From assembly GCA_030447945.1 (NCBI GenBank), contig JAUJNV010000089.1, positions 1 to 8,724 of the forward strand: a DNA stretch of 8,724 nt, in the 5' to 3' direction. A program made the position numbers and the translations under genes. The notes under the pieces are model-generated. The model made no database searches and was not told the DNA's origin. It worked only from the letters and a program-made list of their open reading frames with translations. Below, piece after piece: positions 1-5,759 of the stretch (positions are counted from its first letter, which is position 1; each line of letters opens with the position of its first letter). This DNA is from Fimbriimonas sp. GTDB taxonomy: Bacteria; Armatimonadota; Fimbriimonadia; Fimbriimonadales; Fimbriimonadaceae.

Positions 1-467
1 TGCCAGTAGACGAGCGGGTACAGCGTCGCCATGTAGATCGCCACCTGGTCGATCCGGTAGCCCAAGTCGCCGGTAGGCTCGCCCCGGCGGTAGAGCATCA
101 GAAACCCGTACTGCTGCCGCACGAAGTGGTAGATGGCGAAGTAGGCGACGACGGACCAGAAAAGGGTCGCCCCGCCGAGAGCGTAAACGGCGACGCCGGC
201 CGACCAGCAAAGGGCGGGAACGGCCAGATAGAGCGTGCGGCGCCGACGGAACTCCTCCCGGTCGAAGTAGGTTCGAAAGAGGGAGCTGTAGACGTGCGCG
301 ACGTCGATGCCGAGAACCAGGAGCACCCAGAGCCACAGAGGCGTGTCACTCACCGCCGCGAGCCGGCCGCCCCAGATGAGCACGACCGCGGTCACCGCGA
401 GCGGCGGCCCGATGATGGCCCAGAGGTCGAACTTAGGCGAGTAGATCCAGGGGGTCGCGATTCGCAT
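1..467 (-). CDS. Multi-pass inner-membrane protein, unknown function (C-terminus beyond window)
   Basis: The gene runs off the left edge, so 155 N-terminal residues are visible. The ATG at 467-465 abuts the TAG of the upstream GyrI-like gene (TAGATG, no gap), which fixes the start and suggests translational coupling. Hydrophobic segments at about residues 15-34, 43-60, 79-98, 100-117 and from about 141 onward indicate a polytopic membrane protein. A basic, charged loop lies at about 64-78 (FRTYFDREEFRRRR). Histidines sit in or next to helices in 'DVAHVY' (55-60) and 'YHFVRQQYG' (113-121). The second motif has the look of a conserved signature, but I cannot name the family. With the first gene of the pair being a ligand-binding fold, a sensor or transport role is possible but is only inference. 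I am sure it is a real membrane protein gene; its function is unknown. Confidence 0.8.
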   Translation of the reverse strand, partial: MRIATPWIYSPKFDLWAIIGPPLAVTAVVLIWGGRLAAVSDTPLWLWVLLVLGIDVAHVYSSLFRTYFDREEFRRRRTLYLAVPALCWSAGVAVYALGGATLFWSVVAYFAIYHFVRQQYGFLMLYRRGEPTGDLGYRIDQVAIYMATLYPLVYW

Positions 468-935
468 CTAGAGAACGGGCAGATAAAGCTCGGTGATCAG
501 TTCGTGAGGGGGCGTCTCGCTCGCATCGTTGACGTACACTTCGAACGCGGGGTTTTCGCCGATGGAGCGGCGGAGGGTGCCCTCGACGTACCCCGTCATG
601 CCCGCCCAGACTGGCCCCAGGCCCTCGTAAGGCCCGACCATGCGCATCGTCGCGTACTCGCCGCCGGCGATCCCGCCGAGCTCCAGATCGAGCCCGCTCC
701 GGTCCGCGACCAGAAACGACGGCGGAATCTCGACGCACGCCGCCGAGCGGAGCTGCGAAGCCGGAACATGATCGGCGTTGTCCCAGTACATGCCGATGGT
801 GCGTTGGACAGGCACGTTATGGGCCTCGACCCAGCCCCAAAGCTTCTCGAACACCGCGCTCAGCCCCTCGTAGGGCCCCCGGTGCCGGAGCATGACCACG
901 GGGATGGGAGCGAGCTTGATCACCTGAACGTTCAT
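468..935 (-). CDS. GyrI-like (SbmC/AraC effector-binding fold) small-molecule-binding protein
   Basis: This 155-residue protein is the length of stand-alone GyrI/SbmC-type proteins. The fold consists of two SHS2 modules, and the duplication is visible: 'RHRGPYEGLSAVFEKLWGW' at 17-35 is echoed by 'MVGPYEGLGPVWAGMTGY' at 99-116. Each half carries the family's GPYE/L turn and following helix. The C-terminus 'ELITELYLPVL' matches the usual final strand. Family members bind amphipathic small molecules, either alone (gyrase inhibitor SbmC, drug-binding proteins) or fused to AraC/MerR DNA-binding domains. No DNA-binding domain is present here. The ATG at 935 has no clear Shine-Dalgarno sequence. The gene abuts the membrane protein gene downstream. 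Upstream lies a 52-bp spacer and then the palindromic element at 988-1121. The ligand is unknown. Confidence 0.85.
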   Translation of the reverse strand: MNVQVIKLAPIPVVMLRHRGPYEGLSAVFEKLWGWVEAHNVPVQRTIGMYWDNADHVPASQLRSAACVEIPPSFLVADRSGLDLELGGIAGGEYATMRMVGPYEGLGPVWAGMTGYVEGTLRRSIGENPAFEVYVNDASETPPHELITELYLPVL

Positions 936-987
936 GGCCGTATCGTAGTTTACGGGCGGGCTCGGGATGGCGCTTCAGATCCTCCGA

Positions 988-1121
988 TTTGGGAGTGCGG
1001 CGACCTGTCGCCGCTTTTCCCTAGCGCGACCCGTCGCGCGTTCTGTGGACGAGAAGCCGTAGCAGCAAGACGGCGTCAGGCCGCCTTACGGAAAGCGGCG
1101 ACCTGTCGCCGCACTCCCAAA
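988..1121. repeat. 134-bp palindromic repeat element (REP/BIME- or MITE-like)
   Basis: The ends are inverted repeats of 30 bp, 988-1017 and 1092-1121, matching at 28 of 30 positions. Each end holds the perfect palindrome GCGGCGACCTGTCGCCGC (8-bp arms, 2-bp centre). That central CT is the same in both copies as read on the plus strand, which is why the two ends mismatch there. The interior is also structured: GCGCGAC-CC-GTCGCGC at 1024-1039, then a nested hairpin with outer arms CCGTA (1057-1061) and TACGG (1087-1091) and inner arms GGCG (1072-1075) and CGCC (1082-1085). It begins 7 bp after the stop codon of the ATP-grasp gene and ends 52 bp before the GyrI-like gene, so any read-through transcript would carry a strong multi-hairpin structure. 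No coding sequence and no clear target-site duplication is seen. A role as mobile repeat, transcript 3' end or attenuator is inference. Confidence 0.8.
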
Positions 1122-1128
1122 GGGGCCC

Positions 1129-2265
1129 TCAGAAGTAATGCGGCACGAATCGGGCGAGGTCCTCGGTGATCGGGCCGTCCGACTCGCGGATGCCGATGCC
1201 TCTCGCCTCGCCGTCGACCACCCAGGACCCGATGACCGCGTGGTTGCCGTCGAACTGGGGCAGCGGCGCGTGGGCCTGAAAGACGAAGAGGCCCTCGTCG
1301 TAGGGGCCGGACTTCGCGATCGTGCCCTCGTTCCGGTGGAGGGAGACGTTCGCCCCTTCGCGGCCCAAAAAAGGCTTTCGGACATACTCCGTCATCCCCC
1401 TCGGACCATCGAAGTAGGCTGGCAGCAGGTTCGGGTGGCTCGGGAACATCTCCCAGAGGATCGCGAGGATCGCCTTGTTGGACAGCACCATCTTCCAGAT
1501 CGGCTCGATCCACTGCACGTCGCCGTACGACCGCAGGGCCAGCGGACCGAACTCCTCGCGGAGCATCCACTCCCAGGGATAGAGCTTGAAGAGCGTCTGG
1601 ATGGGCCGCAGCTTCCCGTCCACGAAGAGGCGCGCCTCGTGGTCCCAGCCGATTTCGCTCATGGGCATGAGGTCCACCTCAAGCCCCGCTTCCCCCGCGG
1701 TGTCCATGAGCACGGCGGTCGTCATGAGGTCCTCCATGGCGCCCATGCAGCCGAAGTGCACACGCCCGGAGTCCAGAAGCCCCTCTTCCCGGAGGCTATG
1801 CCACTTGGCGGCGAGCCCTTCCCAGATCGAGTTGAACTGATCCGCCGCAGGCTCGGCCTCCTGCAGCCAGTGCCACTGGACGACGGCGGCCTCCAGCAGC
1901 GAGGTAGGTGTGTCGGCATTGTATTCGAGGAGCTTCGGCGGGCCGTGGCCGTCGTACGAGAGGTCGAACCGGCCGTACAGCGCCGGCGGGTCGTCGTCCC
2001 AGGCCTGGGCGATCACCGCGTGGGCGGGGGGCGGAATCGACAGGCGACCGAGCTCCCCGTTCTGGATGACCTTGTCCACCGCGGCGAGGCACATCTCGTG
2101 CAGCTCGTTCGTGGCCGATTCGAGACTGGTGATCTCGTTAGGATCGAAGCGGTAGGCGGCGGACTCGTTCCAGTACGGCTGGTCGCCTACGGTGTGGAAC
2201 GTCAAGCCCAGCTCCTCGATCTTCTGCCTATAGTCGGGCCGGGGCGTGCGAGGCTCGCGACGCAT
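1129..2265 (-). CDS. YgiC/YjfC-type glutathionylspermidine synthase-like ATP-grasp protein
   Basis: This 378-residue protein is close in length to E. coli YgiC (about 386) and matches it along its whole length. Recognisable stretches are 'FHTVGDQPYWNE' (23-34), 'YGRFDLSYDG' (97-106), 'LLEYNADTPTSLLEAA' (112-127), 'LFKLYPWEWMLRE' (225-237), 'SNKAILAILWEMFPSHPNLL' (262-281), 'KPFLGREGANVS' (297-308), and 'GSWVVDGEARGIGIRE' (346-361). These are the ATP-grasp and substrate-site blocks of the GSP_synth C-terminal domain. The amidase half of bifunctional glutathionylspermidine synthetase/amidase is absent. YgiC-type proteins are not firmly tied to glutathionylspermidine synthesis, so the amine and acid substrates are open; ligation of an amine to a carboxylate by ATP-grasp chemistry is expected. 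The frame is open upstream to 2430, but homology begins at the ATG at 2265-2263, which shares one base with the stop of the lipoprotein gene (TGATG). That makes coupled translation likely. Confidence 0.93.
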   Translation of the reverse strand: MRREPRTPRPDYRQKIEELGLTFHTVGDQPYWNESAAYRFDPNEITSLESATNELHEMCLAAVDKVIQNGELGRLSIPPPAHAVIAQAWDDDPPALYGRFDLSYDGHGPPKLLEYNADTPTSLLEAAVVQWHWLQEAEPAADQFNSIWEGLAAKWHSLREEGLLDSGRVHFGCMGAMEDLMTTAVLMDTAGEAGLEVDLMPMSEIGWDHEARLFVDGKLRPIQTLFKLYPWEWMLREEFGPLALRSYGDVQWIEPIWKMVLSNKAILAILWEMFPSHPNLLPAYFDGPRGMTEYVRKPFLGREGANVSLHRNEGTIAKSGPYDEGLFVFQAHAPLPQFDGNHAVIGSWVVDGEARGIGIRESDGPITEDLARFVPHYF

Positions 2266-2498
2266 CAGCCTCCGTAGTATCCGCCGGAAGTGCCCGAGCC
2301 GCCGAATCCACCCGTTTGAACGGTTCTTCGGATCCAGTGCGCGCCGGGCACCCCTCTCCGGCAGTCGGCACTGGAGATCACGCGCCCCGCCGCGTCGACG
2401 CACTCGTTGTACGAGCGTCGGGAGCTGCACCCAGTTACGGACAGGCCCGCCGCCAGGGCAATGATGAGCGGAGCCGGCACTTGACTGGACCTCTTCAT
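2265..2498 (-). CDS. Small YgiB-like lipoprotein paired with the YgiC-like enzyme
   Basis: This is a 77-residue lipoprotein precursor. It has a basic start (MKRSS), a hydrophobic stretch at 10-22 and the lipobox VTGC with Cys24 as the lipidation site, so the mature form is about 54 residues. The mature part has two further cysteines (Cys33 in 'NECVDAAG' and Cys46 in 'SADCRRG') that could form a periplasmic disulfide. It ends in a glycine-rich tail, 'QTGGFGGSGTSGGYYGG' (61-77). E. coli YgiB (about 220 residues, encoded just before ygiC) likewise has a lipoprotein signal, a 'DCVAEFG...C' motif and a late 'RGGFG' motif. This looks like a stripped-down version of it. A strong Shine-Dalgarno GGAGG at 2507-2503 precedes the ATG by 4 nt. 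The next gene overlaps it by one base. The YgiB relationship rests on motif order and synteny, not alignment. Confidence 0.8.
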   Translation of the reverse strand: MKRSSQVPAPLIIALAAGLSVTGCSSRRSYNECVDAAGRVISSADCRRGVPGAHWIRRTVQTGGFGGSGTSGGYYGG

Positions 2499-2579
2499 CT
2501 GACCTCCATCCCTACGTTGGATCGGGGCCGACGGGTTGCAGCCACCGCCAGGACTATGGGCCGGGTGCAGATGCCCCGC

Positions 2580-2598
2580 AGGGGGACAACGTCCCCCT
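2580..2598. other. Perfect stem-loop between PEP-CTERM and lipoprotein genes
   Basis: AGGGGGAC-AAC-GTCCCCCT forms an 8-bp perfect stem with a 3-nt loop. It lies 28 nt beyond the stop codon of the minus-strand PEP-CTERM gene. The T-run (complement of AAAAA at 2599-2603) precedes the hairpin on the minus strand instead of following it, so it is not a canonical intrinsic terminator in either direction. An alternative hairpin, CCCC-GCA-GGGG at 2574-2584, would compete for the same G-run. It may block read-through or protect the transcript's 3' end, or it may be a dispersed repeat. The remaining spacer, 2499-2573, shows only the lipoprotein ribosome-binding site. Confidence 0.45.
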
Positions 2599-2625
2599 AA
2601 AAACGGTCTCCGGCAGCGGCCCTGG

Positions 2626-3207
2626 CTACTTGCGCTTCCGTCGGCTCACGAGGGCCACCAAGCCGAGGCCCAACGCGGCGAAAGCCGCCGGCTCCGGCAC
2701 GGGCGTGACCGCGACGTTGTCGAACTTGTGGTAGGGGCTGGCTTGCCGCCAGGAGACGGAGGCGACGTTGTCGAAGGCGGAGGAGAAGAAGAACGTCTGG
2801 AGGGCGGGGAAAGCGGAGTCTGTGACGAACGACTCGGACTGCGTACCGCCGCCCGCAAGGCTTGCCACGAAGGTGACCCTTGCCGGGATGCCGGAGTTCA
2901 GGCCGTCGAGATCGATGGAGTCGAGGCTGAACGCTCCGCCCCCGTTCCTCGTGAGGGTGATGAGGCCTGAGGAGCTGTTGCTGAAGAGCGAGACCGAACC
3001 CGTATAGCGGAAGTCGCCCGAGTTGATCGAGTAGAAAAAGTTGTCCCCGGTCTCGGTGAGCGTGAAACCGTCCTCCGAGTAGACGTCGCCGACATTGGTG
3101 AGTCCCGCACGGTCGTTTCGGAGCGACTCGAAGTCGATCAGGTCGGCGTGCGCCCCGGCCGAGACGGCAATCGCGGCAAGCAGCGAGCCTAAGCGAAGGT
3201 TCATCAT
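2626..3207 (-). CDS. Secreted PEP-CTERM-sorted surface protein
   Basis: This is a 193-residue exported protein. A Sec signal peptide covers about 1-21 (hydrophobic 'LGSLLAAIAVSAGAHA', likely cleavage after AHA). The mature part is polar and rich in Ser, Gly, Asp and Thr, with beta-strand-like segments ('IDFESL', 'DVYSEDGFTLT', 'FDNVAV'), as in many small PEP-CTERM beta-sandwich proteins. The C-terminus is a textbook PEP-CTERM signal: 'VPEP' at 170-173, a transmembrane helix at about 175-188 and the basic end 'RRKRK' at 189-193. Such proteins are cut by exosortase and are linked to extracellular polysaccharide or biofilm. No exosortase gene is visible here. Two ATGs are adjacent (3207 and 3204). 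A weak AGAG at 3216-3213 suits the second somewhat better by spacing. The open frame extends upstream to 3309, but that part is not signal-like. Confidence 0.9.
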   Translation of the reverse strand: MMNLRLGSLLAAIAVSAGAHADLIDFESLRNDRAGLTNVGDVYSEDGFTLTETGDNFFYSINSGDFRYTGSVSLFSNSSSGLITLTRNGGGAFSLDSIDLDGLNSGIPARVTFVASLAGGGTQSESFVTDSAFPALQTFFFSSAFDNVASVSWRQASPYHKFDNVAVTPVPEPAAFAALGLGLVALVSRRKRK

Positions 3208-3282
3208 TATCTCTGACCGGGCTTGGGGGCAGCGTGTGCCCTCTCTCGCAAATCCACCAGCGATTCCGGTAATTCTGCCTGG

Positions 3283-3288
3283 ATCATA
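3283..3288 (-). promoter_or_regulatory. Possible -10 box for the PEP-CTERM gene
   Basis: On the minus strand this reads TATGAT, one base from the sigma-70 -10 consensus and unusual in this GC-rich spacer. It would place transcription start near 3276 with a leader of about 70 nt. No good -35 is seen 16-18 nt upstream (GAATGG region), so this is a weak prediction. Confidence 0.25.
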
Positions 3289-3328
3289 GCCGCCCCGGTG
3301 ATGGCCCATTCAGGGCTCTCCGCGGATC

Positions 3329-3348
3329 CTCCCCGCTCGCTGGGGGAG
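3329..3348. other. Stem-loop right after the stop of the 217-residue gene
   Basis: CTCCCC (3329-3334) pairs with GGGGAG (3343-3348) around an 8-nt loop. It starts at the base following the minus-strand stop codon (3351-3349). No T-run follows. It could act as a weak terminator or 3'-end stabiliser for the gene above it. Confidence 0.35.
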
Positions 3349-4002
3349 TTACGCGGCGCGCGGCCCGGCTTCCAGCGTTCCCAGATCCACCCTCGCGATC
3401 TGCTCGGCGTCGGTGACCCACAAGAAGGTGCCCTCCTCGTCGAGCTCTTGGGGATAGGCCAGGTACACGACCAGGGTCTCCGAGACGCCACCCGGGGTCT
3501 CGCGCCGCTCCACGCCGGACATCACGAAGACCGTCTCGCACGCCGAGCGGTCCTCCAGCTCCGGAAAGAGTCCGTCCTGGGTGCGGCGGCGAGGAAGCCC
3601 CTGATCCTCGACGAGCCCCCTCGTGTAGGGGCCGTGGGGCGCGATGCGAAAGCCGCGCCGGGAGGCGTCCCAGCGGCCGGAAAGGAACAGCAGCGTGGTG
3701 TGCCGGTTGGAGAAGCCGCCGGGGGCGACGTACCGGACCTGGTTCCCCTTGACCTCCAGCGTCCAGCCCCGAGCCTGCAGCCGCGCCTTGGCGTGGTGCC
3801 CGATCATCAGGTAGGCGTACAGCCCGACGTGGCAGGCGGGAGTGTCGGCATCCCGCCAGTCGCGCGTATCCGCGCGCCCCGCCCGAATTGCCGCTACGAG
3901 ATCATCCACCAGGCCCTCGTGAGCGAGCACCTCCTCCAGCGGGCGTCCGGATAGCGCCGGAAGCGGGCGTTGCTGAGCTTCTAGGAGCAGGGGCGCCGTC
4001 AT
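3349..4002 (-). CDS. Hypothetical soluble protein, 217 residues
   Basis: I do not recognise this protein. It has no signal peptide or membrane segment, so it is probably cytosolic. The N-terminal third is helical and acidic ('PLEEVLAHEGLVDDLVAAIR', 21-40). It is followed by 'CHVGLYAYLMIGHHAKARLQ' (57-76), with His58, His69 and His70 close together. The rest looks like alternating beta strands ('VRYVAPGGF', 'TTLLFLSGRWD', 'ETVFVMSGVERRE', 'TLVVYLAYPQEL', 'GTFLWVTDAEQIARVDL'), suggesting a compact beta-rich domain. The ATG at 4002 has a Shine-Dalgarno-like GGGAGAAG 5 nt upstream. The gene is separated by 141 nt from the PEP-CTERM start below and by 285 nt from the gene above, so it may be transcribed alone. 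Coding quality is convincing; function is unknown. Confidence 0.75.
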   Translation of the reverse strand: MTAPLLLEAQQRPLPALSGRPLEEVLAHEGLVDDLVAAIRAGRADTRDWRDADTPACHVGLYAYLMIGHHAKARLQARGWTLEVKGNQVRYVAPGGFSNRHTTLLFLSGRWDASRRGFRIAPHGPYTRGLVEDQGLPRRRTQDGLFPELEDRSACETVFVMSGVERRETPGGVSETLVVYLAYPQELDEEGTFLWVTDAEQIARVDLGTLEAGPRAA

Positions 4003-4287
4003 CGATTCTTCTCCCAGTCGCTAGGAAGGACGGGGCGGACGCGGAAAAAGGCGCGCGAATCTCACCCTTGGCGACGCCACGGCAGACGCCGGCCCGGGAG
4101 GCAGGAGCCATCGCCCCCCTTCCGGGCACCCACTCAGGGGTTCCTCCGCCCGAGGGCGCTGCCCGGGGCGACACGCTCTCGCGCAGGCACGAACATCCTG
4201 CGACTACGGCAGGCCGGCGCTCATGGGATGGCTTGGTGCGTGCCGGGCTCGCGCCAAAGCGGTAGCGGAGATCCCTCGGGGATGGCC
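4003..4287. other. Intergenic spacer, no gene seen
   Basis: This is GC-rich sequence between two minus-strand genes. It contains the ribosome-binding site of the 217-residue gene, a short hairpin CGCAGG (4182-4187)/CCTGCG (4197-4202), and a small ATCCC/GGGAT hairpin (about 4270-4282) just past the stop of the gene above. I see no convincing promoter or terminator. Confidence 0.4.
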
Positions 4288-5754
4288 TTACCGGAACGTC
4301 GTTACGGGCCGGAGCTTCGAGAGGCCGCTCAGGCGACTCTTGCGCAGGAACGACCGCGCCTTCGGGTCCTTCTTGACCACCCCGTCCAGAAACGCCACCG
4401 TCGCCATCCTCGCGAGGCGGAGCGACTCGGAGGGAGTCGCCCCCGCCGAATGCACAAGCCCCGGCGACGGCTCTATCGCCCACACGCCGTACTTCTCGCC
4501 CGGTGGAGCGCTCCGGAAGGAGGCCGGCAGCCCGTCGAAATTGAAGCCCCGGTCGCCTTTGCGGTTGCCACCGACGACGAGCATCGGCAGCGAAAACAGC
4601 TCCGGCTTCAAGGCTCCGTACCCGCCCTCCGGCTCGACGAGCACCAGCGCCTGCACCCGCGGTGCGCGCGCCTCGCGCCTCGCCCCCTCCATCTCGGCCT
4701 GCACGATCCGCTCCGCATCGCTCGCCCGCTTCCCGTGCCCGACCACGACTACCCGGCAGGGATCGAAATGGGTCAAGTAGGGAGGATATTCATGAAGCGC
4801 GGCCCGGAGGAGGAACGGTGCGTCCTCGATGGGCTCCTTCGGCAAGATCCCCGGCTGATCGTATGGCATCCCGACGACGACGTAGCCGCGGGCGGACCAT
4901 TCGTCGGACAGGGTCTTGAGGGCTCTGAAATCTCCCCGCTCCGTGAGCAGAACCACGAGAGGCTGCTTGCCCTCATTGCTGGCGTACCGGTAGCTCACAT
5001 AGAGCTGTTCGGTCTTGCTCAGGTCCCGTGGAATGAGCGCATGGTAGGTGCGCCCCACCTCGCGCCGCGCGGTAGGCACGCGCTCGTCCGTGGGCCAGAG
5101 CGAAAGCGCCTCCGCCTCCAGCCGCTTGAAGAACGCCTCGCCGAAGTGCGGGTCGATGGATCGGTAGAAGCGCTTCGCCAAGTCAACACGCAGCCGCTCG
5201 TGCCTTTGCGCGCCCTTCGAGACGCTGCCGCCGAGGCCGCCGAGCAGGGACTCGACGACCGTATTGAAGTCGTTCTCGCCATCGGTCTTCGTACTGATCG
5301 AAGAAGCCGTTCTCCCAGAGCTCCGGCGTCTGGGCGCTCCAGTTCGTCTCCTTGTCCTCCAGGCCGCCAGGCCGAATGGCTCCGCTCGCCGCCTCCTTCT
5401 CAAGGCCACCGTCGCGCGTTCAGCAGCCGGCTGATCGTGATGGAAGGTCTCCCTGCAGTCCCGAGCGGTCGCTGTTGACGATGTAGAGCGTGCGGCCATG
5501 GTAAGTCCCGCCGTAGCCCCGGCCGGACAGTTCAAGATCCTCCACGAGAACCACGTGATCGAGTGCTTCTTCAAGAGCTTCGCGGATACGGCGCCATCGC
5601 GGCCTCCACCGCGCTCGCCGCGCCCGCGGAATTCCGCGCCGGGGTGTCGACCTCCGCCCACTATAGCCATATCCTTCGAGCAGGTCAACACAAGGTCGAG
5701 CTCCGCGACGATGCACTCCCGACGGTGCCTTCGTTGCGTCCGGCCCTCCTCCAC
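4288..5754 (-). CDS. Predicted zinc metallopeptidase fused to an alpha/beta-hydrolase-like domain, 5' half frameshifted
   Basis: This reading frame is open for 488 codons, but only about 4288-5286 (residues 157-488) reads as native protein. It starts with 'GENDFNTVVESLLGG' (159-173) and 'LRVDLAKRFYRSIDPHFGEA' (188-207), which resemble the end of a putative zinc-binding peptidase family carrying ETFHHE and ENDFN motifs. A C-terminal extension follows. It includes 'QPLVVLLTERGDFRALKTLS' (264-283), 'YVVVGMPYD' (291-299), 'CRVVVVGHGKRASDAERI' (333-350), 'VQALVLVEPEGGYG' (367-380) and 'LPMLVVGGN' (389-397), the strand-turn-helix rhythm of an alpha/beta hydrolase. The elbow is GHGKR, not GxSxG, so the usual serine is missing. 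Upstream, only 'RETFHH' (101-106) and 'IVGGGRHPGAEFR' (31-43) are in this frame; the native sequence between lies in other frames (see the pseudogene entry). The true start is not determined. The fusion is inferred because no plausible start codon separates the halves. Confidence 0.5.
   Translation of the reverse strand: MEEGRTQRRHRRECIVAELDLVLTCSKDMAIVGGGRHPGAEFRGRGERGGGRDGAVSAKLLKKHSITWFSWRILNCPAGATAGLTMAARSTSSTATARDCRETFHHDQPAAERATVALRRRRRAEPFGLAAWRTRRRTGAPRRRSSGRTASSISTKTDGENDFNTVVESLLGGLGGSVSKGAQRHERLRVDLAKRFYRSIDPHFGEAFFKRLEAEALSLWPTDERVPTARREVGRTYHALIPRDLSKTEQLYVSYRYASNEGKQPLVVLLTERGDFRALKTLSDEWSARGYVVVGMPYDQPGILPKEPIEDAPFLLRAALHEYPPYLTHFDPCRVVVVGHGKRASDAERIVQAEMEGARREARAPRVQALVLVEPEGGYGALKPELFSLPMLVVGGNRKGDRGFNFDGLPASFRSAPPGEKYGVWAIEPSPGLVHSAGATPSESLRLARMATVAFLDGVVKKDPKARSFLRKSRLSGLSKLRPVTTFR
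5286..5664 (-). pseudogene. Frameshifted metallopeptidase domain (5' half of the gene above)
   Basis: Reading along the minus strand and switching frames gives a coherent protein. 'IVGGGRHPGAEFR' (from 5664) is followed by 'AASAVEAAMAPYP' (from 5621), then 'EALEEALDHVVLVEDLELSG' and 'GRGYGGTYHGRTLYIVNSD' (about 5581-5460). Next are 'ETFHH' (from 5451), 'SRLLNAR' (5432-5412), 'LEKEAASGAIRPGGLEDKE' and 'TPELWENGFFDQY' (5404-about 5290), then 'DGENDFN' (from 5286). Restoring the lost bases after 'ETFHH' would give ETFHHEFSRLLNAR, an HHE zinc-ligand helix, with ENDFN supplying the downstream family motif. Six frame changes are needed and each is equivalent to one inserted or two deleted bases. 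Either the gene has decayed recently, since the amino-acid sequence is well kept, or this stretch of assembly carries indel errors. In the sequence as given, a complete peptidase cannot be made. Confidence 0.6.
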
Positions 5755-5759
5755 CAGCT

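Noticed and set aside
126..1169. Plus-strand open frame of 347 codons
   Set aside because: It is antisense to the membrane-protein and GyrI-like genes and crosses the repeat element. Composition is Arg/Pro/Asp-rich without motifs, typical of GC-rich shadow frames.
1138..2277. Plus-strand open frame of 379 codons
   Set aside because: It lies exactly antisense to the ATP-grasp gene, whose family motifs are clear; the plus-strand product has no recognisable features.
2265..2430. Longer N-terminus for the ATP-grasp gene (start at 2430)
   Set aside because: The extra 55 residues overlap the lipoprotein gene, are Arg-rich and have no counterpart in YgiC. The ATG at 2265 gives the family's usual N-terminus.
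3902..4483. Minus-strand open frame of 193 codons spanning the 4003-4287 spacer
   Set aside because: It overlaps two better-supported minus-strand genes in another frame and is Arg/Gly/Ala/Pro-rich with no motif.
4228..5478. Plus-strand open frame of 416 codons
   Set aside because: It is antisense to the hydrolase-like fusion. The minus strand shows native-looking strands and peptidase motifs; the plus product is Arg/Pro-rich.
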